The position numbers were made by a program, and so were the translations under genes. Below, in pieces: positions 27,172 to 36,460 of a stretch of DNA of 64,000 nt. Positions within the stretch are counted from its first letter, which is position 1; the number at the start of each line of letters is the position of its first letter. The DNA comes from CAJXZP01 sp963974475 (GTDB lineage Bacteria; Bacteroidota; Bacteroidia; Flavobacteriales_G; Salibacteraceae), in NCBI GenBank assembly GCA_963974475.1, contig CAXBCR010000002.1, forward strand, positions 124,001 through 188,000. Direction: 5' to 3'. The notes beneath the pieces were generated by a model. The model had not been told where the DNA came from and ran no database searches. It saw nothing but the letters and a program-made list of their open reading frames with translations.

Positions 27172-28202
27172 TGGAATTACAAAACTCAAAATACAGCTCA
27201 TTAATTGATAACGTAGGTAAGTTATTAGCCGAAAGCAAGCATAAACTTGCTTTTCAGATTAATACGGCTTTAGTAACTACCTACTGGAATATTGGCAAAC
27301 ACATTGTTGAGTTTGAACAAGGTGGTGCTGATAAAGCAGAATATGGAAGTGAACTATTGATTCAACTTTCTAAAGATTTATCATTGAGCTATGGCAAAGG
27401 GTTTAGTAAATCCAACCTCTATCAAATGAGGAAATTCTACCTCACATTTCCAATATTCCAAACACTGTCTGGAAAATCTTCAATTAGTGAGACACCGTCT
27501 CACATTTTGTCTTGGAGCCATTATTTTGAAATATTAAAAGCTGATTCCGAACTTGAAATTAATTTTTATATCAATCAATCTAGTAACGAGAACTGGAGCG
27601 TACGAGAGTTGAAGCGTCAAATGAAAAGTATGCTTTTTCACCGATTGGCATTGAGTAAGGATAAGAAGGGAATAATTGAATTATCAGAAAAGGGAATTCA
27701 AACTCAAAAACCAGAGGATATTATTAAAGACCCGTATGTGTTAGAATTTCTAAATATTCCTCAAAAAGAAAAATATCTAGAAGGAGAATTGGAAGATAAA
27801 ATAATTGAAAACCTTCAACATTTTTTATTAGAACTTGGCAAAGGTTTTGCTTTTGTTGGCAGACAATACAGAATGAATATTGGTAGCCGACATTTTTATG
27901 CTGATTTAGTTTTTTACCACCGAATTTTGAAGTGTTTCGTAATCATAGATTTGAAAAGAGGCGAAATTGACCACAAGGATATTGGACAAATGAACCTATA
28001 TCTGAATTATTTTAAAAAGGAAGAAAATACTGAAGGTGATAATGTACCTATTGGTATTGTATTAGGTGCATACAAAGACCATGTTTTAATGGAGTACGCA
28101 ACCGAAAATATAGACAACCAATTATTTGTGAGTAAATACCAATTGTACTTACCTAACAAAGAAGAATTGGAAAAAGAGCTCTCAAACATTTTAGAAGAAT
28201 AA
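27171..28202 (+). CDS. YhcG/DUF1016-family PD-(D/E)XK nuclease
   Basis: A 343-aa protein. The N-terminal half (about 1-170) is the DUF1016 N-terminal helical domain (LVTTYWNIGKHIVEFEQGG, GKGFSKSNLYQMRKFYLTFP, LSWSHYFEIL). The C-terminal half is a PD-(D/E)XK nuclease with D in FYADLVFYHR, then IDLKRGEID (D-x-K), and a following Q in DIGQMNLYL. YhcG-like proteins are common next to type I restriction and other defence genes. The catalytic residues are intact, so the protein is likely active. The ATG overlaps the helicase stop (TAATG). Confidence 0.92.
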   Translation: MELQNSKYSSLIDNVGKLLAESKHKLAFQINTALVTTYWNIGKHIVEFEQGGADKAEYGSELLIQLSKDLSLSYGKGFSKSNLYQMRKFYLTFPIFQTLSGKSSISETPSHILSWSHYFEILKADSELEINFYINQSSNENWSVRELKRQMKSMLFHRLALSKDKKGIIELSEKGIQTQKPEDIIKDPYVLEFLNIPQKEKYLEGELEDKIIENLQHFLLELGKGFAFVGRQYRMNIGSRHFYADLVFYHRILKCFVIIDLKRGEIDHKDIGQMNLYLNYFKKEENTEGDNVPIGIVLGAYKDHVLMEYATENIDNQLFVSKYQLYLPNKEELEKELSNILEE

Positions 28203-28208
28203 AGCAGG

Positions 28209-31200
28209 ATGGAGAAAAAACAATTACATAAAATATTCAGCAAGCCATTTAATAATAATGATTGGCTAGACGTTCTTCAAAATGTATTTGGAGCTAAGCA
28301 ATTATTAGCTCAACCCAGAGAAATACTTCTGCCAAGTAACGATAAAGCAAAATCCGCTTTTGAATTAGGAAACTTCACCACTTCTGACGACCGTATTATT
28401 GGTTTGTATCGCATAGAACTAAAGCCTGATGTTTGGCTAGAACGTAACAAAGTAGGTTTGCGTGAGTTGCTCCGAAATATTTACAAGTATGATGTAGATG
28501 GTGCAATCATAGTATTTGACCAAGGCGAAAAATGGCGTTTATCTTTTGTATCGGAAATAAAAGTATTGAATGATGAAGGGGAAGTAATAGAGCAAGCCAC
28601 AGAACCCAAACGATACACCTACCTTCTTGGAAAAGACCAAAAAGTAAAAACACCTTCCGAAAGATTAAATAAACTGGCAGGAAAACCACTTGCCTTAAAT
28701 GACATACTTGAAGCCTTTAGTGTAGAAGCCCTTAACGAAGAATTCTACAAAATTGTAGCCGAGTATTTTTACCAACTGATTGGTGGAAAAATAGGAAAAG
28801 GGAAGAAAGGTAAAGATTACGGAGATGGAATTTTACAACTGCCAAGCGTACCCAAAGAAAACCACCAAGTGTATCAAGAGTTTACCGTAAGACTAATTGG
28901 TAGAACGGTGTTTTGTTGGTTTTTGAAAATGAAAAAAGGTAGAAATGGAGAATCTCTATTGCCCGAAAGACTCCTTTCTTCAAAAGCAGTAATAAACAAT
29001 ACTGGCTACTACCACAATGTATTAGAACGTTTGTTTTTTCAGACATTGAATACTAAAATGAGTGGGCGAGTGGATAATTTACCTGATGGTTGTAATTTAA
29101 TTCCATTTCTGAATGGAGGATTGTTTGAACCAGGTTTTGATGATTATTACAAAGCCAACAAATACACAAGATTATCCGAAAATTTAAACACACTAAAAAT
29201 TGAAGATAAGTGGTTTCTCGAATTCTTTCAAGAATTAGAGAAGTACAATTTCACCATTGATGAAAACTCGGTTACAGATGTTGAAGTAAGTGTAGACCCT
29301 GAAATGCTTGGGCGAATTTTTGAAAATCTATTGGCAGAAATTGATCCTGATAGTGGCGAAACAGCTCGTAAAGCAACAGGTAGCTTTTATACTCCAAGAG
29401 AGATTGTAGATTATATGGCTACCGAAAGTTTAGTGCAATACCTGCACAATAAAACGGACTTGAAAACCGAAATACTCCGTCCTGTATTTAAAATGACAGA
29501 ACAGGAACAACCAACATTTTCTGATACTGAACTGGAAAATATTTTAGATGCCTTAGACAAAGTAAAAATACTTGACCCTGCCTGTGGTTCGGGAGCTTTT
29601 CCTATGGGTGTTTTACAGAAAATTGTAATGGTACTGCAAAAGCTTGACCCTGAAGCCGAATGGTGGAAAAAAAGGCAACTCAAACGTATTACCAACCCCA
29701 TTATTAAGAAAGCACTACGTGAAAAACTAGATGCCAGTAGTGTGGAATATGCTCGTAAGATTGGAATTATTCAAAACTCATTATACGGAGTAGATATACA
29801 ACCCATCGCTGCAGAAATATCCAAACTGCGTTGCTTTTTGACCCTTATCGTAGATGAAAACATAGACGATAACAAAGAAAACAGAGGCATAGAACCATTA
29901 CCTAACTTGGAGTTTAAGTTTGTAACGGCAGACACGCTGATGAAACTACCAAAAGAACAATTACAAACAGGCTTGTTCGATAACTTTGAGGAAATGGAAT
30001 TACTCAAAGAATTGCGAGAAGAATACTTGCAAAGCTCTGGTAAAAAGAAAGGTAAGATAAAAGAGCGGTTTATTAAAGTGCAAACCAAAATGTTTAAAAA
30101 CGAAATGCACTTGTTTTCCGACACTCAAAGCAGAGCTTACAAACTAAGTTCTTGGAACCCCTTTAGCCATGACAAAGCAGAATGGTTTGACCCCAAATGG
30201 ATGTATGGTGTAGATTCTTTTGATGTCATAATTGGCAATCCGCCATACATAAAAGAATACACAAATAAAGGTGCGTTTGATGGTATTAGAGGAGAGGAAT
30301 ACTATCAAGGCAAAATGGATATTTGGTATTATTTCGCTTGCCACTTATTAGATATGTTACCTGAAAATGGAAACTTGACCTTTATCGCAACAAACAATTG
30401 GGTAACTAATTCAGGAGCTTCAAAACTTAGAAATAAAATTGCGAAAGATGGAAAAATCATTCAATTAGTTGACTTTGGTAATACAAAAGTATTTTCAAGT
30501 GCTGGTATTCAAACAATGATACTCATTGCTGAAAAAGATGCGACTGAAGAGGAGTATAAATTTGACTATAAAAAAATTGATTCTGACTCTGCTACGTTAA
30601 CCGACTCATTTAATATGTTAAAAGGAATCGAAAATTCAAGGTATATTCTCGCTGAACCTACATTTAAAAGAGAAGAGTTTTTTGATAAATCGTTCTTATT
30701 TAATAGCTCTGAGAAGGATGTGTTATTAGATAAGATTAAAGCAAAACAAAACTTTGAATTGGACGCAAAAAAGGAAGTTGCCCAAGGTATTGTTCCTCCT
30801 CAAGATTTCCTAAACAAAAAAAATCAACAAATATTAGGTGGAGAACATAAAGTGGGTGAAGGAATTTTTATACTAAGTAAAGATGAATTAGATTTTCTAA
30901 ATTTTAATAATAGTGAATTAAGCTTAATCAAGCCGTTTTATTCATCAAAAAGCTTAAACCGATATTATGGGGTTTCAAAAAATGAACACTGGATTATTTA
31001 CACAGATTCAAGCTACAATGACACTCGAAATATCGAGCCATATCCAAAAATCAAGAAACATTTAGATAAGTATTCGGAAATAATTACCTCTTCTAATAAG
31101 CCTTATGGGTTACATAGGGCAAGAGTAGAAGATTTTTTTATTGGTGAGAAAATAATCTCTTTAAGAAAATGTAGTGATAGGCCTACATTTACTTTTACTG

Positions 31201-31754
31201 ATTTTGATTGTTATGTTTCTCAAACTCATTTTGTTATAAAAACTAGTCGTATTGCCCAAAAATTCCTAACGGCACTTTTAAATTCTAGCCTAATTGAGTT
31301 TTGGTTAAGATATAGAGGGAAAATGCAGGGCTTCAATTTTCAAGTAGATAAAGAGCCTTTATTGAATATTCCAATCTTTGTACCTGAATCAACAGCAATC
31401 TTCTCAATAATTGTTGAGTATATCATTGCTATAAAAAAGTTAGACAAAGAAACTCAAATCAACCCTCACGTACCCAATTCTCACCTAGTGCAACTCTTTG
31501 AAGAGGTAATAGATGTAATGGTAATGGAGTTGTATTTTGAAGAGGATTTTGTAAGTGCGGGTATTGCGTTTATTAAATATGCCGAGCGAGATTTTAAAGC
31601 TATTGAACATTTAAAAACAGAAGAAGAACAGCTAGAAGTAATCCACCAAGCCTACCAAGTACTAAGAAAAAAAGACAATGAAATTCGCAACAACTTAAAG
31701 TTGATGAATATAAAACTAGCAGATATTGTAATGCCCATTAAAACTGCCAAGTAG
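28209..31754 (+). CDS. Eco57I/TaqI-like adenine DNA methyltransferase, probably restriction-linked
   Basis: A 1181-aa protein. The N-terminal part (about 1-380) has segments FELGNFTTSDDRIIG and YRIELKPD that could form a PD-(D/E)XK-like site; that is inference. The methyltransferase core follows: TGSFYTPREIVDYM, DPACGSG (456-462, AdoMet binding) and NPPY (677-680, N6-adenine catalytic loop). The C-terminal third resembles the TaqI-like target-recognition domain (LTALLNSSLIEFWLRYRGK). This is the layout of type IIG and BREX PglX-like enzymes. Its role would be self-marking of host DNA, with cutting by it or its partners. It lies 6 bp after the YhcG-like gene and directly abuts the ATPase gene. 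Confidence 0.92.
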   Translation: MEKKQLHKIFSKPFNNNDWLDVLQNVFGAKQLLAQPREILLPSNDKAKSAFELGNFTTSDDRIIGLYRIELKPDVWLERNKVGLRELLRNIYKYDVDGAIIVFDQGEKWRLSFVSEIKVLNDEGEVIEQATEPKRYTYLLGKDQKVKTPSERLNKLAGKPLALNDILEAFSVEALNEEFYKIVAEYFYQLIGGKIGKGKKGKDYGDGILQLPSVPKENHQVYQEFTVRLIGRTVFCWFLKMKKGRNGESLLPERLLSSKAVINNTGYYHNVLERLFFQTLNTKMSGRVDNLPDGCNLIPFLNGGLFEPGFDDYYKANKYTRLSENLNTLKIEDKWFLEFFQELEKYNFTIDENSVTDVEVSVDPEMLGRIFENLLAEIDPDSGETARKATGSFYTPREIVDYMATESLVQYLHNKTDLKTEILRPVFKMTEQEQPTFSDTELENILDALDKVKILDPACGSGAFPMGVLQKIVMVLQKLDPEAEWWKKRQLKRITNPIIKKALREKLDASSVEYARKIGIIQNSLYGVDIQPIAAEISKLRCFLTLIVDENIDDNKENRGIEPLPNLEFKFVTADTLMKLPKEQLQTGLFDNFEEMELLKELREEYLQSSGKKKGKIKERFIKVQTKMFKNEMHLFSDTQSRAYKLSSWNPFSHDKAEWFDPKWMYGVDSFDVIIGNPPYIKEYTNKGAFDGIRGEEYYQGKMDIWYYFACHLLDMLPENGNLTFIATNNWVTNSGASKLRNKIAKDGKIIQLVDFGNTKVFSSAGIQTMILIAEKDATEEEYKFDYKKIDSDSATLTDSFNMLKGIENSRYILAEPTFKREEFFDKSFLFNSSEKDVLLDKIKAKQNFELDAKKEVAQGIVPPQDFLNKKNQQILGGEHKVGEGIFILSKDELDFLNFNNSELSLIKPFYSSKSLNRYYGVSKNEHWIIYTDSSYNDTRNIEPYPKIKKHLDKYSEIITSSNKPYGLHRARVEDFFIGEKIISLRKCSDRPTFTFTDFDCYVSQTHFVIKTSRIAQKFLTALLNSSLIEFWLRYRGKMQGFNFQVDKEPLLNIPIFVPESTAIFSIIVEYIIAIKKLDKETQINPHVPNSHLVQLFEEVIDVMVMELYFEEDFVSAGIAFIKYAERDFKAIEHLKTEEEQLEVIHQAYQVLRKKDNEIRNNLKLMNIKLADIVMPIKTAK

Positions 31755-32249
31755 ATGAACAAAATTAAAAAGATAGTTTTAAAGAATTTCAAATTTTTCT
31801 ATGGTGAAGTAAGTATAGATTTAGAAAGACAAAATGCCTTGATTTTTGGAGAGAATGGTAGTGGTAAAAGTTCTATTTATTGGGCATTGTACACATTTTT
31901 GCAGAGTGTCTACAAAGATAGCCCTCAAAAAGTACAGAAGTATTTTAACCAAAGTGACCAAAGCTTAAGAAACCGTTTTGCCGATGATAGCGAAGAAAGC
32001 TTTATCCAACTAGTATTTGAAGATTCTGTGAAGTCAATTAATGAAAAAACCATTTCAAACTCAACCGTAAACACAAAAACGGGCAATATAGTTAAACAAG
32101 CTGTGCTGGGTAGTGAATTAATCAATTACAAACTACTTTCTAAAATACACGATTTTAAAAACCCACAGCAAATAGACCTTTTCCCGTTAATGGATAAAGA
32201 CACCTTAATGTTTATCAATTTTAGAGAAAACCTGATTAAATCTGACTAA
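31755..32249 (+). CDS. Truncated SMC/AAA-type ATPase (N-terminal part only)
   Basis: A 164-aa frame starting directly after the methyltransferase stop codon. It holds only the N-terminal ATP-binding lobe of an AAA_23/SMC-like ATPase: LKNFKFFYGEVSI, Walker A GENGSGKSS (32-40), YWALYTFLQS. Relatives are 500-700 aa and have a coiled coil, signature and Walker B; none of these is present. The stop is at 32247-32249. No C-terminal half can be seen in the 450 bp that follow. It is probably a remnant of a longer accessory ATPase of the operon, so non-functional or altered; this is inference. Confidence 0.75.
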   Translation: MNKIKKIVLKNFKFFYGEVSIDLERQNALIFGENGSGKSSIYWALYTFLQSVYKDSPQKVQKYFNQSDQSLRNRFADDSEESFIQLVFEDSVKSINEKTISNSTVNTKTGNIVKQAVLGSELINYKLLSKIHDFKNPQQIDLFPLMDKDTLMFINFRENLIKSD

Positions 32250-32350
32250 ACAGTAGGACCAGTCATTACACAATATGGGCGGGATTTCATTAAAAATGGC
32301 ATGCTTCCTAGGGGTGAAATGTATGAACTACCCTACAAATCATTCAAAAC

Positions 32351-32401
32351 TTGTCAAAGCGTATATTTTCCAAAATGCAAGCGAAAAGAAAGCTTTGACA
32401 A
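32351..32401. repeat. Inverted repeat of 10 bp around a 31-bp spacer
   Basis: TTGTCAAAGC (32351-32360) and GCTTTGACAA (32392-32401) are perfect inverted copies. It could be a regulatory dyad or the remains of a mobile-element end. No transposase gene was found nearby. Confidence 0.45.
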
Positions 32402-32667
32402 ACCATAATAGTTGAAAGACATAGGAGTTTTGTAGCTAAATTGGAATTTCAGGTGTTTGATAAAAGTATATTAAAAACCTAGCAAAGTTAAATATACATA
32501 TAGGATTTTCTAGATGGTATTTGAACTGATTTTCTCCAATATCGTATTTAATTTTAATTGTTAAAATTGTCTTTTGCCTGACATAACTCTCTTTTTATTA
32601 GATAATTAAAGTGAAGATTAAAAGGCCCAATGTCACCTCAAATACACTATTAGGATTTCTATAACAA

Positions 32668-32675
32668 TAGGTTTG
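32668..32675 (+). promoter_or_regulatory. Putative -7 promoter element for T9SS protein
   Basis: TAGGTTTG matches TAnnTTTG and ends 27 bp before the ATG at 32703. No clear -33 element. Confidence 0.4.
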
Positions 32676-32702
32676 CTTCATAAATCAAAAACATAAAATG
32701 TT

Positions 32703-34901
32703 ATGAAAAAACGTATTACACTTGTACTATTACCAGCTATCCTATTAGGATTTGCTTTAAACTCTTTCGGTCAATTGGTGATCACCGATCAAACAAATTA
32801 TGTGACTTGGGAGCAAATGCTCTTGGCAAATGAAATAAATGAAAGTGGTGAGCCCTTTGCCGAAGACTTGGGGTATGATTTAGATTTATTGGATCCAATG
32901 AATTTGAATTCACCAGATTCTATTTCCTATACTTTAGGAATTGAAAATTACGAATACTCTCGTTATCAATTAGGAACTATTGTTTCTCAATCAGGTATGG
33001 GATTGCACATGATGTGGGCGCCAAGAATTAAACAAATGGCTGCCATGATTACCGACCCAAATTTTGATGGGTCTAACACGGGTGGAACACCAAACGGATT
33101 CAAAGAAGATGATTTTTTAATGGGAATGATTATGCATTTCGGTATGGCGGCAAATTCAATGGCACCTCAAAATGCATGGCCTCAATTTGCTGAGTTTAGT
33201 GGAGGTGACAATAATTTGCCGCAAGCAATTCAACCCAATTTTGCAACAGATTTTTCTTCGCTACATTGGGATAGAAGTAAAATGATAAAAGAGCTGAATC
33301 CTGCTGCTATGGGACAGACCATGATGAAACAATATTTATGGGCACAAGATATGTTAAGTGCTTTTCATGATTCTTTAGATGCTGGTATTGATGCAGATGG
33401 AATAGTATCTCCGGATTCTGCAAATGGTGCGTTTGACCCAACTAATAACGTATTTCTTGGTGGTGATGGTGCTGATGGTTTTATCGGACAAGTTTTAACG
33501 GCCGAGTCTATCAATAAAACCATGTTTATGGTGCAACAATTAGCGTATGATGGAACCAACTTAGGTATGATGGATTTAATGAGTTATAACCCTGCCAACG
33601 GAATCCAATATTTTCCTCACACCATTGCAATTACAGAAGCTGCTGTAGGAACTATGTTACCACCAGAAGTGGCTACCAAAACAGTAACCGATGCAAGTAG
33701 TCATTTAATGGATCAAGTATCTATGTTGTGGGCCACTAGTAGTTTTATGAACATGATGAATCCAATGGATACGTCTGATGCGGCTCACTTTGCATACAAA
33801 AATGTATTTGATGGTGATCCATTCCCAAATGCAATGTCAGTTACTGGAACTGCAGGTCCTTTTGACTTGATGGCTGGAACAAGCATGGCTATCATGATGA
33901 ACTTAATGGCGATGCACCATGATAGTGTAAATAATGTTATGATTAATCAATCTACTTTAAATGCTTCTGGAATGCCAGTTATCGGCAACAAGGTAGATGT
34001 GTTAAGTTCTACTTATGCCATTGTTTCTTTAGGATTAGCTTCTCAAAATTTTGCCGGAATGCCTTTAGAAGCTCAAGCTTTGATGGGACTTAATGATCAA
34101 GCAACTTTTATTATGAATAACATGCAAGATACTGATGGCGGATTCTTTATGGATTTTACCATTGGTACCGGAGCAGTTACTTCTTCAAAAGGTTTGATGG
34201 CTACTGCAGCTGGAATTAGAGCTTTGTATACCGCCTTTGATGTAACTGGAAATACGGCTTACAAAACTGCTGCAGATAACGCGTATGATTATTTAATCAA
34301 TTCTTTATATGATCCAACAGAAATGGTTTTTAAAGAAACTCCAACTGCTGTTCAAACTACCTATACTCCAAGTAAGGTAGCGATGATATCAGGAGCTATG
34401 CGTACTGCATCAATGATTGGTGGAAAAGCAAATTCGCCAATGATTTACACTCGATTCTTCAAAATTGTTGCAGGCGGAATGCAGTTAGCAGAAGCAGGAA
34501 AAACAGGTGAAACTGGTGGTGATTCTGATGGTGACGGTGTACCTTCCGTATTAGATGGAAACGCCAAAACACCTTATGTTTTTGCTACCACAGCAGTTTA
34601 TGATTTTGCCACAGGCGTGAATGACTTGTCAGGAGCTTTAGGAAATTTAAATCTTCAAAATCAACCAAATCCTGCTCAAGGAATTACCGACATTACATTC
34701 AACCTTGCGGAACAAGCAACAGTTACCATTGAGGTATATGGAATGGATGGAAAACGTATCGCGATTTTAACGAAACAAAATTTCTCAGCTGGATTAAATC
34801 GCGTGAAATGGAATACTGAAAGTTTAAATTCTGGAGTGTATATGTACAAATTATCCACTCAAAAAGGTTCGGTAGTTAAAAAGGCGGTTGTAATGAACTA
34901 G
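32703..34901 (+). CDS. Methionine-rich T9SS-secreted protein
   Basis: A 732-aa protein with a signal peptide (MKKRITLVLLPAILLGFALNS) and a C-terminal type A T9SS sorting domain (about the last 75 aa: NLQNQPNPAQGITDITF, NSGVYMYKLSTQKGSVVKKAVV). By my count it has about 54 methionines, close to 7 percent, clustered in runs (for example AIMMNLMAMHHD). The middle (about 480-560) resembles an alpha/alpha-toroid, a fold used by many glycan-processing enzymes (TDGGFFMDF, GNTAYKTAADNAYDYLI). No catalytic residues are identifiable. A calcium-type DSDGDGVPSVLDG loop lies at about 609-621. Function unknown; metal binding or oxidative quenching by Met are only possibilities. Confidence 0.75.
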   Translation: MKKRITLVLLPAILLGFALNSFGQLVITDQTNYVTWEQMLLANEINESGEPFAEDLGYDLDLLDPMNLNSPDSISYTLGIENYEYSRYQLGTIVSQSGMGLHMMWAPRIKQMAAMITDPNFDGSNTGGTPNGFKEDDFLMGMIMHFGMAANSMAPQNAWPQFAEFSGGDNNLPQAIQPNFATDFSSLHWDRSKMIKELNPAAMGQTMMKQYLWAQDMLSAFHDSLDAGIDADGIVSPDSANGAFDPTNNVFLGGDGADGFIGQVLTAESINKTMFMVQQLAYDGTNLGMMDLMSYNPANGIQYFPHTIAITEAAVGTMLPPEVATKTVTDASSHLMDQVSMLWATSSFMNMMNPMDTSDAAHFAYKNVFDGDPFPNAMSVTGTAGPFDLMAGTSMAIMMNLMAMHHDSVNNVMINQSTLNASGMPVIGNKVDVLSSTYAIVSLGLASQNFAGMPLEAQALMGLNDQATFIMNNMQDTDGGFFMDFTIGTGAVTSSKGLMATAAGIRALYTAFDVTGNTAYKTAADNAYDYLINSLYDPTEMVFKETPTAVQTTYTPSKVAMISGAMRTASMIGGKANSPMIYTRFFKIVAGGMQLAEAGKTGETGGDSDGDGVPSVLDGNAKTPYVFATTAVYDFATGVNDLSGALGNLNLQNQPNPAQGITDITFNLAEQATVTIEVYGMDGKRIAILTKQNFSAGLNRVKWNTESLNSGVYMYKLSTQKGSVVKKAVVMN

Positions 34902-34920
34902 TCAATAACTCACCTAATAG

Positions 34921-34953
34921 GAAAGGATGTTTCGAAAGAGGCATCCTTTTTTT
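34921..34953 (+). terminator. Terminator of the T9SS protein gene
   Basis: GGATGTTTC-GAAA-GAGGCATCC with flanking A and T tracts: a stem of about 12 bp with a GAAA loop and two U-G pairs, 20 bp past the stop. Confidence 0.85.
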
Positions 34954-35017
34954 GTGTCTTTTAAATTAGGACAATGCCAATTGCAGTTGAAATTGCGTTG
35001 AATAAGAAATTAGATAG

Positions 35018-36361
35018 CTATAACTTTTCTAAGCCTTTAATTTCGCGCGTTAGTGCTATCAATGTTATGGTAGCAGAAAGCGTATCTGCAATAGGGAAGG
35101 ACAACCATATTCCGTTTATTCCAAAATAATTTGGTAATAGGTAAACCAAAGGAATTAAGAATAAGCCTTGGCGTGTAAGGGTCAAAAATAATGCTGGTTT
35201 GACTTTACCAATAGCTTGAAAATATGCCGCTCCAATAAGCTGAATGGGAACGAATGGGGTAACCAAAAAAACGATTAGAATAACTGGAGGAGTTAATGTA
35301 AGTAATTCGATATCGTTGGTGAAAATGTTTACCAAAAAGGTACGACCCGTAATAATAAGAATGAAAATAAGGACCGCAATGATAGTGGCGTAAATAATCG
35401 CTTTTTTAATGACCTCTTTTACACGTAAATAATCTTTTGCACCATAGTTATAACCTGCTATTGGCAACATCCCTTGGGCTAATCCTATTACAGGAAATAA
35501 AACAAACATGAGTACTCGGTTGATTATTCCGTACACTGAGATGTAAATTTCACCTCCATAATTGAATAAAGAATGGTTTAAAACAATGGATAAAACACTT
35601 ACTGCTCCTTGACGCGCAAGAGTCACCAATCCTAAACTATTAATTTCATTTACAATTTCTCTTCTTAGTACCAAATGAGACCAATTGATTTTGATTTCGC
35701 TTTTGGAACTTGCCAAAAAGTAGGTTGCATAGGCGAAACTTAGAAAATAGGATATGGAAGTAGCCCAAGCCGCTCCCGCTAATCCCCATTCAAAATAATA
35801 AATAAAAATGGGGTCTAAAATAATATTAGCTATTGCAGGAACTAACATGATGTTCATCGCTACTTTTGGAAAACCCTGGGCTCTAATTACATTGTTTCCC
35901 ATCATAGCGGGAGCTAAAAAAGGGACTCCCAAAAGGATGATGTGATAGTATTCTAATGCAGGATCTACAATAGAACCTTGAGCCCCAAATAGCGATAAAA
36001 TTTGTTTATCCAACAAAAACCCAGGAATAACGGTAAAAATGATGAGTACCATAACCATCGTGATTTGATTACCGAAAGTAGCCGCTGCTTTATCCGGGTT
36101 TCCTGCACCTAATGCCCTAGAAATAATGGAGCCACCACCTACACCTATAGCCATGCCTACCGAAGAAATTAGGAAAGTAATAGGAAGTACAACGGTGATG
36201 GCTGCAATAGCCAAAGAACCTACCCATTGTCCTACAAAAATGGTGTCCACAATCATGTAAACCGACATAACTAAAATGCCTATAGAAGCCGGAACAGACT
36301 GACTAACTAGTAGTTTGTTGATGCTTTCGGTACCAAGTAATGAAGATTGGTTGTTTTCCAT
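35018..36361 (-). CDS. MATE-family efflux transporter
   Basis: A 447-aa polytopic inner-membrane protein with about 12 helices in two repeats, each starting with a conserved MATE motif (SIGILVMSVYMIVDTIFVGQW and, in the second half, GLVTLARQGAVSVLSIVLNHS). MATE exporters use H+ or Na+ gradients to expel drugs or cationic metabolites. I chose the ATG at 36361 (MENNQSSLLG) over an upstream start at 36403, since the extra 14 residues are not typical. Substrate is unknown. Confidence 0.9.
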   Translation of the reverse strand: MENNQSSLLGTESINKLLVSQSVPASIGILVMSVYMIVDTIFVGQWVGSLAIAAITVVLPITFLISSVGMAIGVGGGSIISRALGAGNPDKAAATFGNQITMVMVLIIFTVIPGFLLDKQILSLFGAQGSIVDPALEYYHIILLGVPFLAPAMMGNNVIRAQGFPKVAMNIMLVPAIANIILDPIFIYYFEWGLAGAAWATSISYFLSFAYATYFLASSKSEIKINWSHLVLRREIVNEINSLGLVTLARQGAVSVLSIVLNHSLFNYGGEIYISVYGIINRVLMFVLFPVIGLAQGMLPIAGYNYGAKDYLRVKEVIKKAIIYATIIAVLIFILIITGRTFLVNIFTNDIELLTLTPPVILIVFLVTPFVPIQLIGAAYFQAIGKVKPALFLTLTRQGLFLIPLVYLLPNYFGINGIWLSFPIADTLSATITLIALTREIKGLEKL

Positions 36362-36460
36362 TTTATGCAGTTTACAATTTTGCTGGAAATGATAATTTCG
36401 CAAAAGAGTAGGTTGGCTGTTAACCTAATCTATCCTTTCACGATACGAGGTGAAGTTCAC

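Larger units (their letters stand above)
32250..32702. other. Gene-free junction after the defence operon
   Basis: About 450 bp between the truncated ATPase and the T9SS protein. The frame of the ATPase stays open for 51 codons past its stop (to about 32405), coding a peptide I cannot identify (contains NGMLPRGEMYELPYK). It includes a 10-bp inverted repeat at 32351-32360 and 32392-32401. The rest shows no coding frame, and ends with a promoter-like box TAGGTTTG at 32668-32675. The segment may be a deletion junction. Confidence 0.4.
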
